In this document: positions 1-11,036 of the stretch, piece after piece
How positions within the stretch are numbered: position 1 is the stretch's first letter
Layout: each line of letters begins with the position of its first letter
Origin: Anagrus nilaparvatae
Taxonomy: Eukaryota > Arthropoda > Insecta > Hymenoptera > Mymaridae
Direction: 5' to 3'
Assembly (NCBI GenBank): GCA_022575985.1
Contig: JAKSXM010000014.1
Span: 27,032,001 to 27,096,000 of the forward strand
Length of the DNA stretch: 64,000 nucleotides
Notes under the pieces: model-generated
Database searches by the model: none
Seen by the model: the letters and a program-made list of their open reading frames with translations, nothing else
Told to the model about the DNA's origin: nothing
Position numbers and translations under genes: made by a program

Positions 1-594
1 AGGAGTAAGCGATTGTCCTTTTCACCCCTCGTCATATCCGAGCTGAAACTGAGCAAAACTGATATCAAATTTAATTTAGCGACAAAAATAAAAGCTGACC
101 ATAACAGAATTTAGCTAACAGGAGAAGGTCAGAAATGTAGTTGAAAAAACAGCTACAAACTTTCAAGGCTTATATTAAACAAAAACAACAAAAAGTATAT
201 AATATATTCGAAAATAACAATTTTACAAATTTAATATTTAGTAAAAATTTAAAAATATTAATATCTTTTATTAATAATAAGGAGATTTTTTAATGGGCGT
301 AAATAGGTTAAAAACCTCAAATTCTGAAATTTGAATAAAAAAAAGAGATTAGCTTAAAGGTTTTTAATTAAATTGCAAAGTAACATTATTATTTTCAAAT
401 ATATATACTGTTTGTTGTTTTTGTTTAATATAAGCCTTGAAAGTTTGTAGCAGTTTGTTAATACAAAATTCTGACCTCCTCCTGGTAGCTACAGTCAGCC
501 TTTATTTTTTTGGCTAAATTATAGGGTTGATATCAGATTTGCTCAGTTTAAGCTCGGGTCAGGTGAGGGGCGAAAAGGAAGATCGCTTACTCCT
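1..594. repeat. Foldback repeat with ~200-bp arms
   Basis: The first bases (aggagtaagcgat) are the reverse complement of 582-594 (atcgcttactcct), and the match continues inward with scattered mismatches: 160-200 (caaggcttatattaaac) pairs with 415-445 (gtttaatataagccttg). The arms run to about 225 and from about 400, with an AT-rich loop between. The left arm starts exactly at the window edge, so the element may extend further left. A related terminal motif (cgcttactcctc) recurs alone near 1300. No coding potential. Confidence 0.8.
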
Positions 595-3190
595 GAGAAG
601 CAAAAATGAATGTTTTTTATAAAAACTAGTAAATTTTTACCAAATCATCCCTCTCTGAGAAAGTTTCGGGATCCGTCATTGGATAGGCTAGTGCCTAATT
701 AGTCGAAGCTCGATGAATTATTCAAAATTGTTTTAATCCGTTGTTTTTGAATAGGCTCATTTAGGGTTTGTTTTAATGATAATCAGTGAATGGAAAATTT
801 CTCTGAAAATTAACCTATCCTGATTTAAAATTTTTTTTGAGCTTTTAATTTTTGCATCGAATTCTCGAATCACATTGAAAATTAAGTAACATTTTTTCCG
901 ATAGAAGTTTTCATTTGAAAAACACAAATTTACATCAATAAATGTAATATCCATTTATTAAAAAAAAAGAAGAAAAAGTAAATAACAATATTGTGTATAT
1001 TAAAAAACATAAAAGACAGCAATAAAATGCAAAATAATATTTTAATAACAGTGCTAAAATCAATAAAAGTCCTCGTAGTTTTTGGTACATAAAAAAAGAG
1101 AGATAGATATAGAGATAGAGAGGAAATTGTCAGTACATAAGTGTAATAATACCAGATTATTTGCATCGCAAAGTTGTGTGTACGGGTAAACATAATATTC
1201 GCTCTGTGATGCTCTATATAAATATATATATATAGAGATAGATAGACAGAAAGTCTGTGAAACCATGCAAATCAGGTAACGAGAATATCATATCTCTTAT
1301 TCGCTTACTCCTCCCGGCCATTCCTCTGCTTTCAGTTAGCTAGATTGGCAAACTGCCTATCTGTCTGCCAGTATTCAATTTTCTGTCTTTATCATTTATT
1401 CCTCTCTCATTCTCTTTGTACATATACAATATTACGTTATATATTATATATAGATTTTATTTGCAAATTCAAATGTTCTGCGTATGCCTCAGGGATGTTA
1501 ATTTTGTCATGCCTGTGCTTTTCTCTTGTCCGCGCTTCACTCATACCACATCAACCTCTATGTTAGGCAAAAACGAGAAAATTTACAATCTCATATCAAC
1601 CGAATATTTTCGATGTCTCATTATCACCCTTTAAGCAAGAAACAAATTAACATTAATTTTCATGTTAAAAATATATTTTCTAAATCAAATTTTTTTTAGA
1701 GCTGGGATAAAAGTTTTGATAGCTTCAACAAATTTTTAACCTCTTTTCGACTCATTATGCTGTATGGCAAAAGAATAATAGCCGATTCGTACAATCTAGT
1801 GAACTTTAAACCTGTTTTTTGAGAAAGTTATTTGAAGCCAAAAATTATATAATCATACTTTATAGACAAGTGGGCAATAATGTCTACATTCTTAATTTGA
1901 GAGGCCGTGATTATTGCTCTTTGAGAATAAGCAAATATTCTTAACCTTATCCAGGAATATTTATTTTTACGAAATGCGATTATTTTTGCAAATCTTCCCA
2001 TTTAGGAAAATAAACATTACTAGGAGCCAGTTAAGAATGTACTATTGGGTTATATCAGTTTAGTTTGAGATACAAAAAATCCAAAAAAAATATTTTTTGG
2101 AAACTAAAAGCTATATTGTTACAAAACATACTCAAAAAGCTTGGAATAAATTATTGGTAATAAGTTCCTGCAAGCTCATCCAGAAAATTTCGCCCTTTTA
2201 AACTTCTGTTGGCCATCCAATATCGGCTCTGACTTTTATGAGTTTTGTTTTAATCCAATTTGATCTTAAGAGTTACAAAGATTTCCAAAAAAAGTACAAA
2301 AAATTCTTTAAAAACAGAATTTTTCTTGTAATGATTCATAATATTATAAAAGGATTTAATTTTAATGAATTTTTGTACAATTGAAGGTTAATTGCAAGCG
2401 AATTCAGCAATATTCCGAAAAATAAATTTTTTTAATTTTAATCAGTAATTTTGATGCTAACTTGCATATTTTTAATAAACTAATTAAGTATTATAATGAA
2501 ATTTTAAGAAAATACTTGAAAATACTTGTCCCAAATTTTAATTTAAGAGCTGTTGAAAAATAAAGTAATTTAAAAAAAAAAAAAAATAATTGCTTAAACG
2601 AATGTTTTTCGGTATAAAAATTACAAATTAAAAATGAAACTTTAGCAGTACAAATTTATTTAATTTACCAATATTTAATAAATTGATTTAGGTAAAGGTT
2701 ACATGGCATCTTAATTTATAAATCGATGCTCTAATTTACATCATATTATGACAATATATAAGATAAAGTTATATTAATTTAATTATAAAATTACCCAAAA
2801 TTGAAGATATTAATTTATCAAGTATTCAAGTTAACACTTTCAACCTTATTTATAAAAAAGTATATTTTTTAATAATAATAAAATAAAATTATATTTTATT
2901 CAAAAGATATATTTTTCTATTATATAAAAATATCCTATTATTATAAAGCTTTGCGTTTCATAAATATAAAAAAAGAAATATATATATTTATAAAGAAAAA
3001 AAAATCAAAAGAAAAATACTTACAAGCTTCATCAAAAATGGTGTCAAATAAAAAAAAAAAAGAAAAATATATCTACATATATACAATGCAGTATATATAT
3101 AAAAGAAAAAGTCTGAAAAAATCTGGAAAAATAATAATAATGATAAAAAAAGAAAAACTAAAAAGAGAAAAAAAAAATGAGGGCCAAGAA
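595..3190. other. AT-rich non-coding spacer
   Basis: No gene is visible. It holds purine/pyrimidine simple repeats (GATA/GAGA-like tracts at 1085-1130 and 1225-1250), a modest GC-richer patch around 1300-1570 without a convincing exon, and long A/T runs. Short open frames on both strands have low-complexity Phe/Ile/Lys/Tyr composition typical of random AT-rich DNA. Confidence 0.6.
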
Positions 3191-3195
3191 TTGCA

Positions 3196-3280
3196 ATGAG
3201 CGAGAAAGTTAAGGAGTCCGTTATACTTGAGCTCATCCGGCGCGACAATGACCAATATTATGATAATTCGAGTCCCTGGT
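3196..3280 (+). other. Candidate first coding exon
   Basis: About 85 bases of near-balanced composition in a strongly AT-rich neighbourhood. An ATG at 3196 opens a frame of 28 codons (MSEKVKESVILELIRRD, then ending near NSSPW) that meets a good donor-like sequence, ctg|gtatgagt, at about 3280. After that point the frame becomes Tyr/Ile/Lys-rich and stops near 3346. I do not recognise the peptide. The reverse strand is also open, so strand is uncertain. No partner exon was found, and an RFX-type X-box lies 130 bp downstream. It may be coding or only a conserved regulatory island. Confidence 0.25.
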
Positions 3281-3406
3281 ATGAGTATATATACAATAAA
3301 AATATATATATATTTATAAATAAAAGAAAAAGTTTTTTTGTGTTATAAAAGCGCGGTATCAAATAAAAGCGCCATGTTTCTCTATAGGCGTGGCTTGAGC
3401 TTTTAA

Positions 3407-3420
3407 GTAACCATAGCAAC
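3407..3420. promoter_or_regulatory. X-box (RFX binding site) motif
   Basis: The sequence gtaaccatagcaac fits the X-box consensus GTNRCC-N(0-3)-RGYAAC with a 2-nt spacer. RFX factors bind such sites, typically close to transcription starts of ciliary genes. It lies in a GC-richer island (about 3355-3440) that also has a GC/Klf-like ggcgtggc at 3388-3395 and, on the minus strand, an ATG in a strong context (aaacATGGCG) that runs only ten codons. Which gene it would serve is not clear from this window. Confidence 0.4.
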
Positions 3421-3449
3421 AGGAGGGAGTCGCGCGCGGATATCGACCC

Positions 3450-5630
3450 TAAAGCTTTTCCTCTGAATTTATATATCCATATATATAGCGTATATTTATA
3501 TAACATAGAGGGTTGCTAGGCTTTTCTGTCCGGGAGGGAAAATGTTATCACTGCTTTGTGGTGGCTAAGATAGCAACTTTATATATACGTATATATACAT
3601 TTACCTTGTATAATAAAACTTTACTTTATCTGTCTCATTTTATCCCTCTTTCTTACTCTTTCACTCATTCGCTTTCAATCTTTTTTTCCTGGGATTCGAA
3701 TCTATACAGACAAATACATTTATATATATAAAATTATTATTATTATTTTTATTATTATTACTATTATTATTATATATACACTCAAAATTCTGTGTATTTT
3801 CTAAAGCATTATTGTCCGACGATGAAAGCAAGAATTCCTAAAATGTGTCTTTACTAGAGATGATATTAGATTCTTGGGCAAAGTTTTCACATGGACGAGA
3901 ACGAGAGAAGTTTGCGCGTGCCTCTTTTATCTTTATATATACGTTTGTATATATTTATGTACATATATATATATATATATAAATTTCTTGTGTAATTTCC
4001 TTTTTACGCGCTTTTTCACAAAAGCACTTAAACTATAATAGATAGATATTATATATAATATGCAACAATACACAAACTTTTTGTTTTATATGTTTTACCT
4101 ATTATTTTTAATATATACTATTTTTTATAATTTATGTTTATTTAAGAAAAATTTTTTTATTGGTATGAAAAAGTAAAATTTTTTAAATTTTTAATTATTA
4201 ACTTATTTGGAAAACTCCTGGCGAGTAAAAAGTTTTCAAAGGCTAACAGAAAATTATTTTTATGGATACGAAAAAACGAAACAACTGACGCCAATTTGGT
4301 GTAAAAATTTGTTAACTGATAAGTTAGGCGAAACTTGAAAATTGCTCGTTATTTCAGGATGTGCTTTTAATGCGATAGTTTTATTTGGATTCCTGTTTTA
4401 ATTTCTTTGAAAATTTAAACGAAACTGCAAGCTTCAAGCTGAAAAGTGCATGTAATTTAATAAAATTTTTATCGTCATAATAACAAATTACAGCTCTTAA
4501 AGCAAATATAATTAAACATTTTTCAGTTAAAGTCAAATATTTATTTAATTATACTTATTGCTAAAATTTTAGTATTTAAAAATATATTATACTGCACCAA
4601 GTTTTTAAATTTGTTAACACATAAATATCAATTTTATAAAAATCCAAATGTAACTCCTTACCAACCACCAAAACATAAAAGATACTCGGTCTTCAAGTAT
4701 GCGGAAATAATTTTTAAAAAACTTGTAGAAATATTTTATTTTAACTTCAACTTAATGCCTAAAAACACAATTGTGCTGAGTTCTTATAATTTTGGTCCAC
4801 GTTACCAGTACTTGTATTTTAGGCTTCAATATAAGAATGTACTCTTCTTTTAAGGTGGAGCATGTTTATAGGGAGGGGTACCAAATTATAAAAATAGAAA
4901 ATTGTATTGTAATGTTGCGTAACATTTTTATGTATTATAACAGACTAGCCCTCAGCTATTATAAACATAATCCATTCATTTAGATTGTGTTTTTACAAAC
5001 TGGTTATACATTTTTTAAAAAGAATACTACTTCAAAATCCTTGAATTCACCATTTGTAGAATTATTTTTATAAGAAATATTATTACTAATGAAAAGAGCT
5101 CGTTATAGGTTATTTTGAAATTCACCTGATACCTTAGACTTCACCAATTTATTCCAAATATGTAGATGCATTGTTCCTCTCCGTTCGAAACGAAATACTC
5201 TTGACTTGGAGGTATTGAGTGCATCACATTATTATGCGTTTACACTCTATCATGAAGTTAGAAGAAAAATGACGGGTGATAGTTAGCATGAATAGTCAGG
5301 TAAAACCCCCACGTGGGGAAAAACCTGAATGAAATTTAATTGAAAGTAACTTTAGTTTAAATGACTTTTAGATAAAAGGCGTAGAAGTTAGGACAAGGAT
5401 GGATAAAAAATATTTATAATTAAAGAATAGTTAAAAGTTATATTTTTCATTTTATTTGGCCTTTGTTCCTTTGACTAAAATAAAATAATGTTAATTATTT
5501 TATCCTAAAATAAAATCTTTTGGCATTTTGTATTTATCTGAACCTTGATAATCATAGCTACCAATATTACTGATAGTTTGATATTTCGAATGCTCTCATA
5601 TTTCATAAAAGTTTTTGGTTAGCTTAGTTG
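3450..5630. other. AT-rich spacer with microsatellites
   Basis: No gene seen. It contains a TTA/TAT trinucleotide tract (about 3732-3772), a TA run (3965-3982), and at 4850-5010 a weak relative of the 17.3/17.8-kb repeat (gcatgtttatagggagggg, followed by a plugged acaaactggtta motif). An 80-codon frame from 4611 has no recognisable domain and random-like composition. Confidence 0.5.
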
Positions 5631-5639
5631 TTATTCCTT

Positions 5640-6440
5640 GACCGTTTCAAGGTTCAGATCTTCATGGATTTCGACAACCTCGTATGCATGGGAGCTTTCA
5701 TTATTAATTTGAGTAATTTATTTTGAATAACTTGTAATTTCTTAAGATTTATTTTCGGACGCGTTACCCCAGATGGCTAGAGCACGTGTAAAAAATGATC
5801 TAATGAGCATTTTATATTATATAAGTAGGCCATTTTTAATGCCTAATTCGGAATAACACTTTAATATCGGCATAAGTTTGCCAATGACAACGTAGGCTTG
5901 ATTTCTTTTATTTGTGAAATGTTTACAAAAATTTAATTGACGATTGAGAGTGACTTCCAGATACTTGACACTGCGCTTTCAATCAATCGGAACGTTATTA
6001 GATTTCGGAGGGTCAACATCGTCACCTTTTATACGTCGTGCAAAGATGATTGCTTCTGATTTATCAGCATTTATTTTTATACGCCATTTAGTGCACCATT
6101 CGTGCGTCAAATCTAATTGATTATTTAATTCGCGAACTATTTTATTACTATCTTTTGACGAGGTATAATATATTCTATCGTCTGCATAAACAGCAGTCTC
6201 TACGCCCAAATGTCTTGGCATATCGTCAATATATAAGTTAAAAACTTTGGGACTGAGCTTCCTTGAGGGACACCCGACTCAATGGTAAATTCCTCAGACA
6301 TTGCGTTGTCTACTTGGCCTAAAAATTTATGATTTTTAAGATAAGAATTTAGAAAATGAATTAAGCAATTGGGTGCTTCATGTTCTATTTAATTTGCGTA
6401 AAAGACCATTATGGCAGACGCTGTCAAAAGCCAAGCAAAA
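5640..6440 (-). pseudogene. Decayed non-LTR retrotransposon reverse transcriptase
   Basis: Read on the minus strand in several frames, the order of motifs is that of a jockey/CR1-type reverse transcriptase. An AFDSVCHNGLLRK block lies at 6400-6440 and a GVPQGS-like block (ESGVPQGSSVPK) near 6250-6290. The catalytic YADD motif follows in the best open piece (5979-6221: AVYADDRIYY, then EWCTKWRIKINADKSE), then VKYLEVTL near 5950, LAIWGNASENK near 5770, and a C-terminal KLQVIQNKLLKLI block near 5720. Frameshifts and stops separate the blocks, and everything upstream of the finger region is missing. It is a dead, 5'-truncated copy. The YADD core is unmistakable; the clade assignment is an inference from motif wording. 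Confidence 0.85.
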
Positions 6441-6545
6441 CATCTCAAATTTATTATTTATTCTTGATACTAACTTTATTATATTCGCGCAAGATGTATT
6501 ATGTGACTCTTAAAATTTTCCTAAAATCCGAATCAATATCACGTC

Positions 6546-6825
6546 CTTATATAGTTTTTAGAAATCATTTTACTTGCGAGAAAAATTTTTACTATTAAAT
6601 TATCTTGAAATGCCACCATGCAAAAAGTGATCATTTTTCATAGTAAAATTTCCTGAGCGGAAATAAAGTTTTAAAAAGTTTTGGGAAGAAGGTAGCCCAA
6701 ATACGAACATTTTTAGGTGGAATCTGGACCAGGGTTTATCCAGGAATTTCCAAAAATTCATTTCAGCAAGAGTTGGGACAAAATTTTTCTTGCAAGTAAA
6801 ATGATTTCTAAAGATTATATAAGGA
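6546..6825. repeat. MITE family A, copy 1 (~280 bp)
   Basis: The left end (tagaaatcattttacttgcg at 6558-6577) is repeated in reverse complement at 6790-6815 (cttgcaagtaaaatgatttc). The terminal inverted repeats are about 40 bp and flanked by tata-rich ends. A second copy with the same termini lies at 9057-9287, and a lone end (catttcacttgcgagaaaag) at about 41430. No open frame. Confidence 0.75.
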
Positions 6826-6931
6826 GTTAATATAATTTTATGGCAACGCTTTTTAAAATTTAAATATTGGAAAAAGCGTTATAAACTTGCGAAGCCTTTA
6901 TAAAACTCAACCATCTAGAACTTGCATGACA

Positions 6932-7300
6932 CCTGGGGTCTCATGATGAACAGACGATATGCAAGTCTATAGGATATGTATGCAGAGGTTATACATAAAC
7001 ATGTAGGATATATCCAGATATATCCTACTTCTATACAAATTTTTGCGTATTTATATTTTTAATTTTTACACCAAATATTTATTGAAATTGAGTCTAAAAG
7101 ATATTAATAGTCAAAGAAATGAATAAAAAATGTTTTTGACTCTAAAAACAAGTAAATTTTAAAACAATTTTTCCAATAAGGAGATAAATAGTGTATATTG
7201 ATTTTGAGGTTATTTCTGTTTATGAATATTTTGGCTATGCTGTTATATTGATACACAACTCGTATAAATTCGTATATCCTGTTCATCATGAGACCCCTGG
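6932..7300. repeat. Inverted-repeat element with 19-bp perfect termini
   Basis: ggggtctcatgatgaacag at 6935-6953 has an exact reverse complement at 7279-7297, with flanking bases (cct outside, gatat inside) also matching. Just inside the left end is a short palindrome-like taggatata/tatatccta at about 7007-7030. The 83-codon minus-strand frame inside has no recognisable features. Confidence 0.7.
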
Positions 7301-7445
7301 GGATAATCTTCAAGGGACTTATAAGGAGGTATCTCCGAAGAAATCCCTGATTCATATTTTAAAGGTCTAGAACTTCAGAAACAACTGAAACTTATTGCAA
7401 AAGTAATAATAAAATTTAGGAACTTGAACATGGGATTAGCTATTA

Positions 7446-7603
7446 AGGGGCCATTCATAAATTACGTAACGCTTGTGGGGTGTAGGGGGGGTCAACCATT
7501 GTGTTACAGTCATTGTTAAAAGGGTCAGCAAAAGCGTTATGTTTGGGGCGGAGGGGGTTCAAAAACACTAAATTTTGCGTTACGTAATTTATGAATGGCC
7601 CCT
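7446..7603. mobile_element. 158-bp MITE with 27-bp perfect inverted ends
   Basis: The left terminus 7446-7472 begins aggggccattcataaattac and the right terminus 7577-7603 is its exact reverse complement. The centre holds G-rich tracts (gtgggg, gtagggggggt, cggaggggg). A short, perfect terminal inverted repeat with no coding capacity is the hallmark of a MITE; similar ggccattcataaattacgtaa ends occur in many arthropod genomes. A more diverged relative lies at 35286-36004. Confidence 0.85.
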
Positions 7604-9056
7604 AAAAAACGTTTTTAGTGATTTTGTTGAAAATTGCAAAAAGAATTACAAAAGCTTGAAGGGGTAAAAATTTCCTGAATATAGAAATCTGTCATTTTTC
7701 GAAAGAAATATAAAATAAAAAATGTATTTTTTGAAAAATCGGTATTGTATTTGACAGATCAAACTGTTCTTGAAATTTATATTATTTATGTATTTGTTTT
7801 CACATATTTTATATATTACAATAAATACTTTTGTTCACCAGATAAGCTTTCTATTTTTTCAACATCATTTTGTTTTGCCAAAATATTTATGAGCAAAATT
7901 GATAAAATAATAAAATTTAATTAAAAAAGTAACAATTATTTAATAAATAGTACCACCAATTTTAATAAAAAATTTTATATGTGCACAATAAATACATCAA
8001 AAAAAAAAAAGAATTTATTTAATATAATGACAAACTTTCGTGTGAAGAAGCAAAAGCAAATAATTTAGTCAGTCATGTAATTTTTTACACAGCGAACGAA
8101 CATATTATCTCTACGACATACACGTTTTATAATAAATGTACATGTTAAAAAACGTTTTTTTATCAAGTAGGTAAGTATTTGGAATGTAATATATCCCATA
8201 TTATAAAATAAAGTCGCGTGTCAAGGCACGTGTCATTAAGTGTTTGTTTCGGTTTGTATTGTCACCACTGATATAAGCCTACAGGGTATATGTATCATCA
8301 AAATAACTAATAAAATATAACCTTTTACCTTACTTTTTTTATCCCTTTTTAGTCAAGTTTGATTATCTTTCGTTTTACAAGTAAATAATATTCAAGCGTA
8401 TGTAATCGTAATAAAAGATTTTACTCTCTAAAATCAATATGGGAAACTGCTTATCTTGTGTATATTTATATTTTTTTATCTTTGTTGTATATTCGCTTTA
8501 ATGCCTTTTTCTATAAACAAGTATTATATTTAAACAGTTGAAAAATAAATAATTAATTGTAGGATAGACTCATCAAACATAATATTAATATTTGTTCTTC
8601 TTTGATGAGCTTTTTTAATCATTTTTTTATTTTTTTAATTTGAAAGCGTTAGATCGTTAAAATTAGTTGACATCAACTTAAATATTTGTTAATAAAATCA
8701 CCTATCTCATGTATTATTTTGTGTATCTACTTGTCGAAAATAATTTGTAATCATACAGCTAATTACTTTTGAGAGAAGCTCTGTTCTAAAACGAAAAAAT
8801 TTCCAATTTTCATGCTATTTAGGAGAGGAGAAACTATCTGTCAGATAACTTTCATATTTGAAACTAAACTTTTATTATTAAATATTCTTGAGAGAACGTA
8901 GCAAGCTTTCTAAAAGAGTACAGGGGTCATATAAAATTTTTTGGCTGGTTTTTCTAGGGTAATTCAAGGAGAATAGCAAGTTCGTAACGCTTTTTACACA
9001 ATTCGAATTTTAATAGCCTCAACCACTCCATTGAATTAAATCCTGATTGTTCTCCT
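7604..9056. other. AT-rich spacer with a possible acylated N-terminal exon
   Basis: Mostly featureless. At 8439 an ATG begins MGNCLSC, the pattern of an N-terminal myristoylation/palmitoylation signal, and is followed by gtatat at 8460, a weak donor. The 400 bases before it are slightly GC-richer (for example ggcacgtgtc at 8226), as a 5' leader might be. No second exon could be placed, so this is only a suggestion. Confidence 0.2.
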
Positions 9057-9287
9057 AATATAATCTTTAGAAATCAATTTACTTGCGAGAAAAATTTTAT
9101 CCCAATTGTGATCATAGTAAACCGCTATTTTTGCATTAAAAAACAGCTACATTTTTGTACGGTGCCATTTATAAACAATTTTACATTAAATATATATTAA
9201 ATTTTATATTATATATATATTCTATTAAACAATTTAATAGTAAAAATTTTTCTCGCAAGTGAATTGATAAGTGAAGGCTATATAATA
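9057..9287. repeat. MITE family A, copy 2 (~230 bp)
   Basis: The termini match copy 1: tagaaatcaatttacttgcg near 9069 and its inverted partner ctcgcaagtgaattgat near 9251. The sequence just inside the left end (gagaaaaattttatcccaa) matches the inside of copy 1's right end (ttgggacaaaatttttc), so homology exceeds the inverted repeat itself. The centre is plain AT. Confidence 0.7.
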
Positions 9288-10818
9288 ATGCAATATCATC
9301 TATGAAGTCAGGAGCATATATCATGATTTTTACTGGTTTTTTCCCCACATAGAGTTTTTTACCAACACTGTCACGTCCAACTAACTGTCAAGCACGCCTA
9401 TTTTATCAGATATGTGGTCATTCTCATTCGAGTAATCCGCATTACACTGACCTCCACATCAAGTAAATGTCGTTTCAATTTGGAGAGGAACAATGCATTT
9501 GCATACAAAGCATGCTTTGCATACAAACTCTCGCGTAGCGCACTTCTGTGGTTGTTCCTCAGAGAAAGAGTGAGGAGGGGCTCTTTTCTTCCTATAAAAA
9601 AATATGAACTCAGGTAAACTCATGAACAAACCATGAACTGCTTGGGGACATCTGCGATGTTTTGTTTCATGGACAGATAGACTGTATAAATTTTGGTTGC
9701 AATCCAATACTTTTAAAGGCAAGTTTTAGTGGATTTTTGGAGGTCAAAAAATATCAATTTTAGCCAAATTATTTTGATTTAAATTCATCCTTTTTCCCAA
9801 CCTAGCTCATAATTTTGGCCTTAAGAAACCTATTCTTTTTAATTTTGAAATAAAAATTAATTAGAAAATGTTTCTTTCCTGTTCATCGAATAAAAAAATG
9901 TTTGTGAAAATTGAAACAACATGTTATTTGTAAAATTCTCGGTGATTGAAAATATGTAGACATAAAAGGGATTAATAAAATAAGATAAAGTTTGTTATCT
10001 TCATCACGATCTAGGAATGCAATATTCTCACCCCAAGCGACAAGAGCTTTTTTTTCTTTTTATGTATTAATACATCAGTATGCATAATATCAAGTATACT
10101 ACTGCTATAATATTTATAAGAGGGGATTAAAGCGCAGTATAAAAAATTTTTGCTCTTATCCCTCGTTTAGTATATATTTTCCTCGCATTATTGCACCTCC
10201 CTTGGTTGTATATATTATTATTTTCTTTTTTACAGCCAATGTGAGTAAATAAGTTATTACTTTATTGATGTCCTTTGCATTTATAAATTTTTTTAAATTA
10301 AATTCTTTTCCAGTAACGTTATCTGACAAAAAGTAAATTTAATATAGGTACTAAAGAAAAGAATAAAGTAAAATGTAAAAATTTTTTTAATTAAAAAAAT
10401 AATTAATTCAGTTTAATTTTTTATGCATTATAATTATATCCATATTTATTTATTGATATTATTGATTCTATAAATCTATTTTTGGTTGACACATATAAAT
10501 TTTATTTTATTTTATTTTCTCTGCAATATAATTTTAATTTTTTTTATTACATCATGTTATCATTTTTGACATTATTCCAAATTTTGTCCATTTATTACTT
10601 TTTGTAAATTTGGTGTAATATAAAATTAGCATAAACTTTAGCGTTTCGATGAACTTTAATGAACTTTTATGAAAGAGTTCCAAGTTAGTCCCCTAAATTA
10701 TATACTTTGTTCAATAAACCGTAAAATTATTCAAAGAGACTTTTTGCACAATAGATGTTTTCAAAATTTTTTTGACGTATACTTAATTTTGAATGTTTAA
10801 TTTGCATTTTTTTATGAG
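9288..10818. other. Spacer without recognised genes
   Basis: A GC-richer patch at 9440-9680 contains the 14-bp palindrome caaagcatgctttg (about 9507-9520) within a tandem tttgcatacaaa pattern; frames of 67 and 87 codons cross it on opposite strands but resemble no family. The rest is AT-rich. Confidence 0.4.
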
Positions 10819-11036
10819 TACACTGAGAAAAAAATCCGCGTTTGTTGCTAGCGGAAATATTCCACTTGCGGTTAGCAGAATTCCATTTTTAAACGTAAAG
10901 AAATTTTTTTTTATTTTCTTTATGTTTCAGGTTATTTGCAATCGTTTGAGTAAGGAAACAAAATTCCGCTTGCCACTATCGAAAATCTGCTAGTCGCAGG
11001 TGGCTACTTGCGGCGAGCGGATTTTTTTTCAGTGTA
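10819..11036. mobile_element. 218-bp MITE-like element (tacactgagaaa ends)
   Basis: The left end tacactgagaaaaaaatccgc (10819) and the right end gcggattttttttcagtgta (to 11036) are inverted copies. The inner part carries repeated ccgcttg/gcggaa words that can fold further. The same outer words (tacactga, tcagtgta) occur again within the giant inverted repeat near 51800 and 56190. Flanks are ta-containing, but a target duplication cannot be fixed. Confidence 0.65.
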
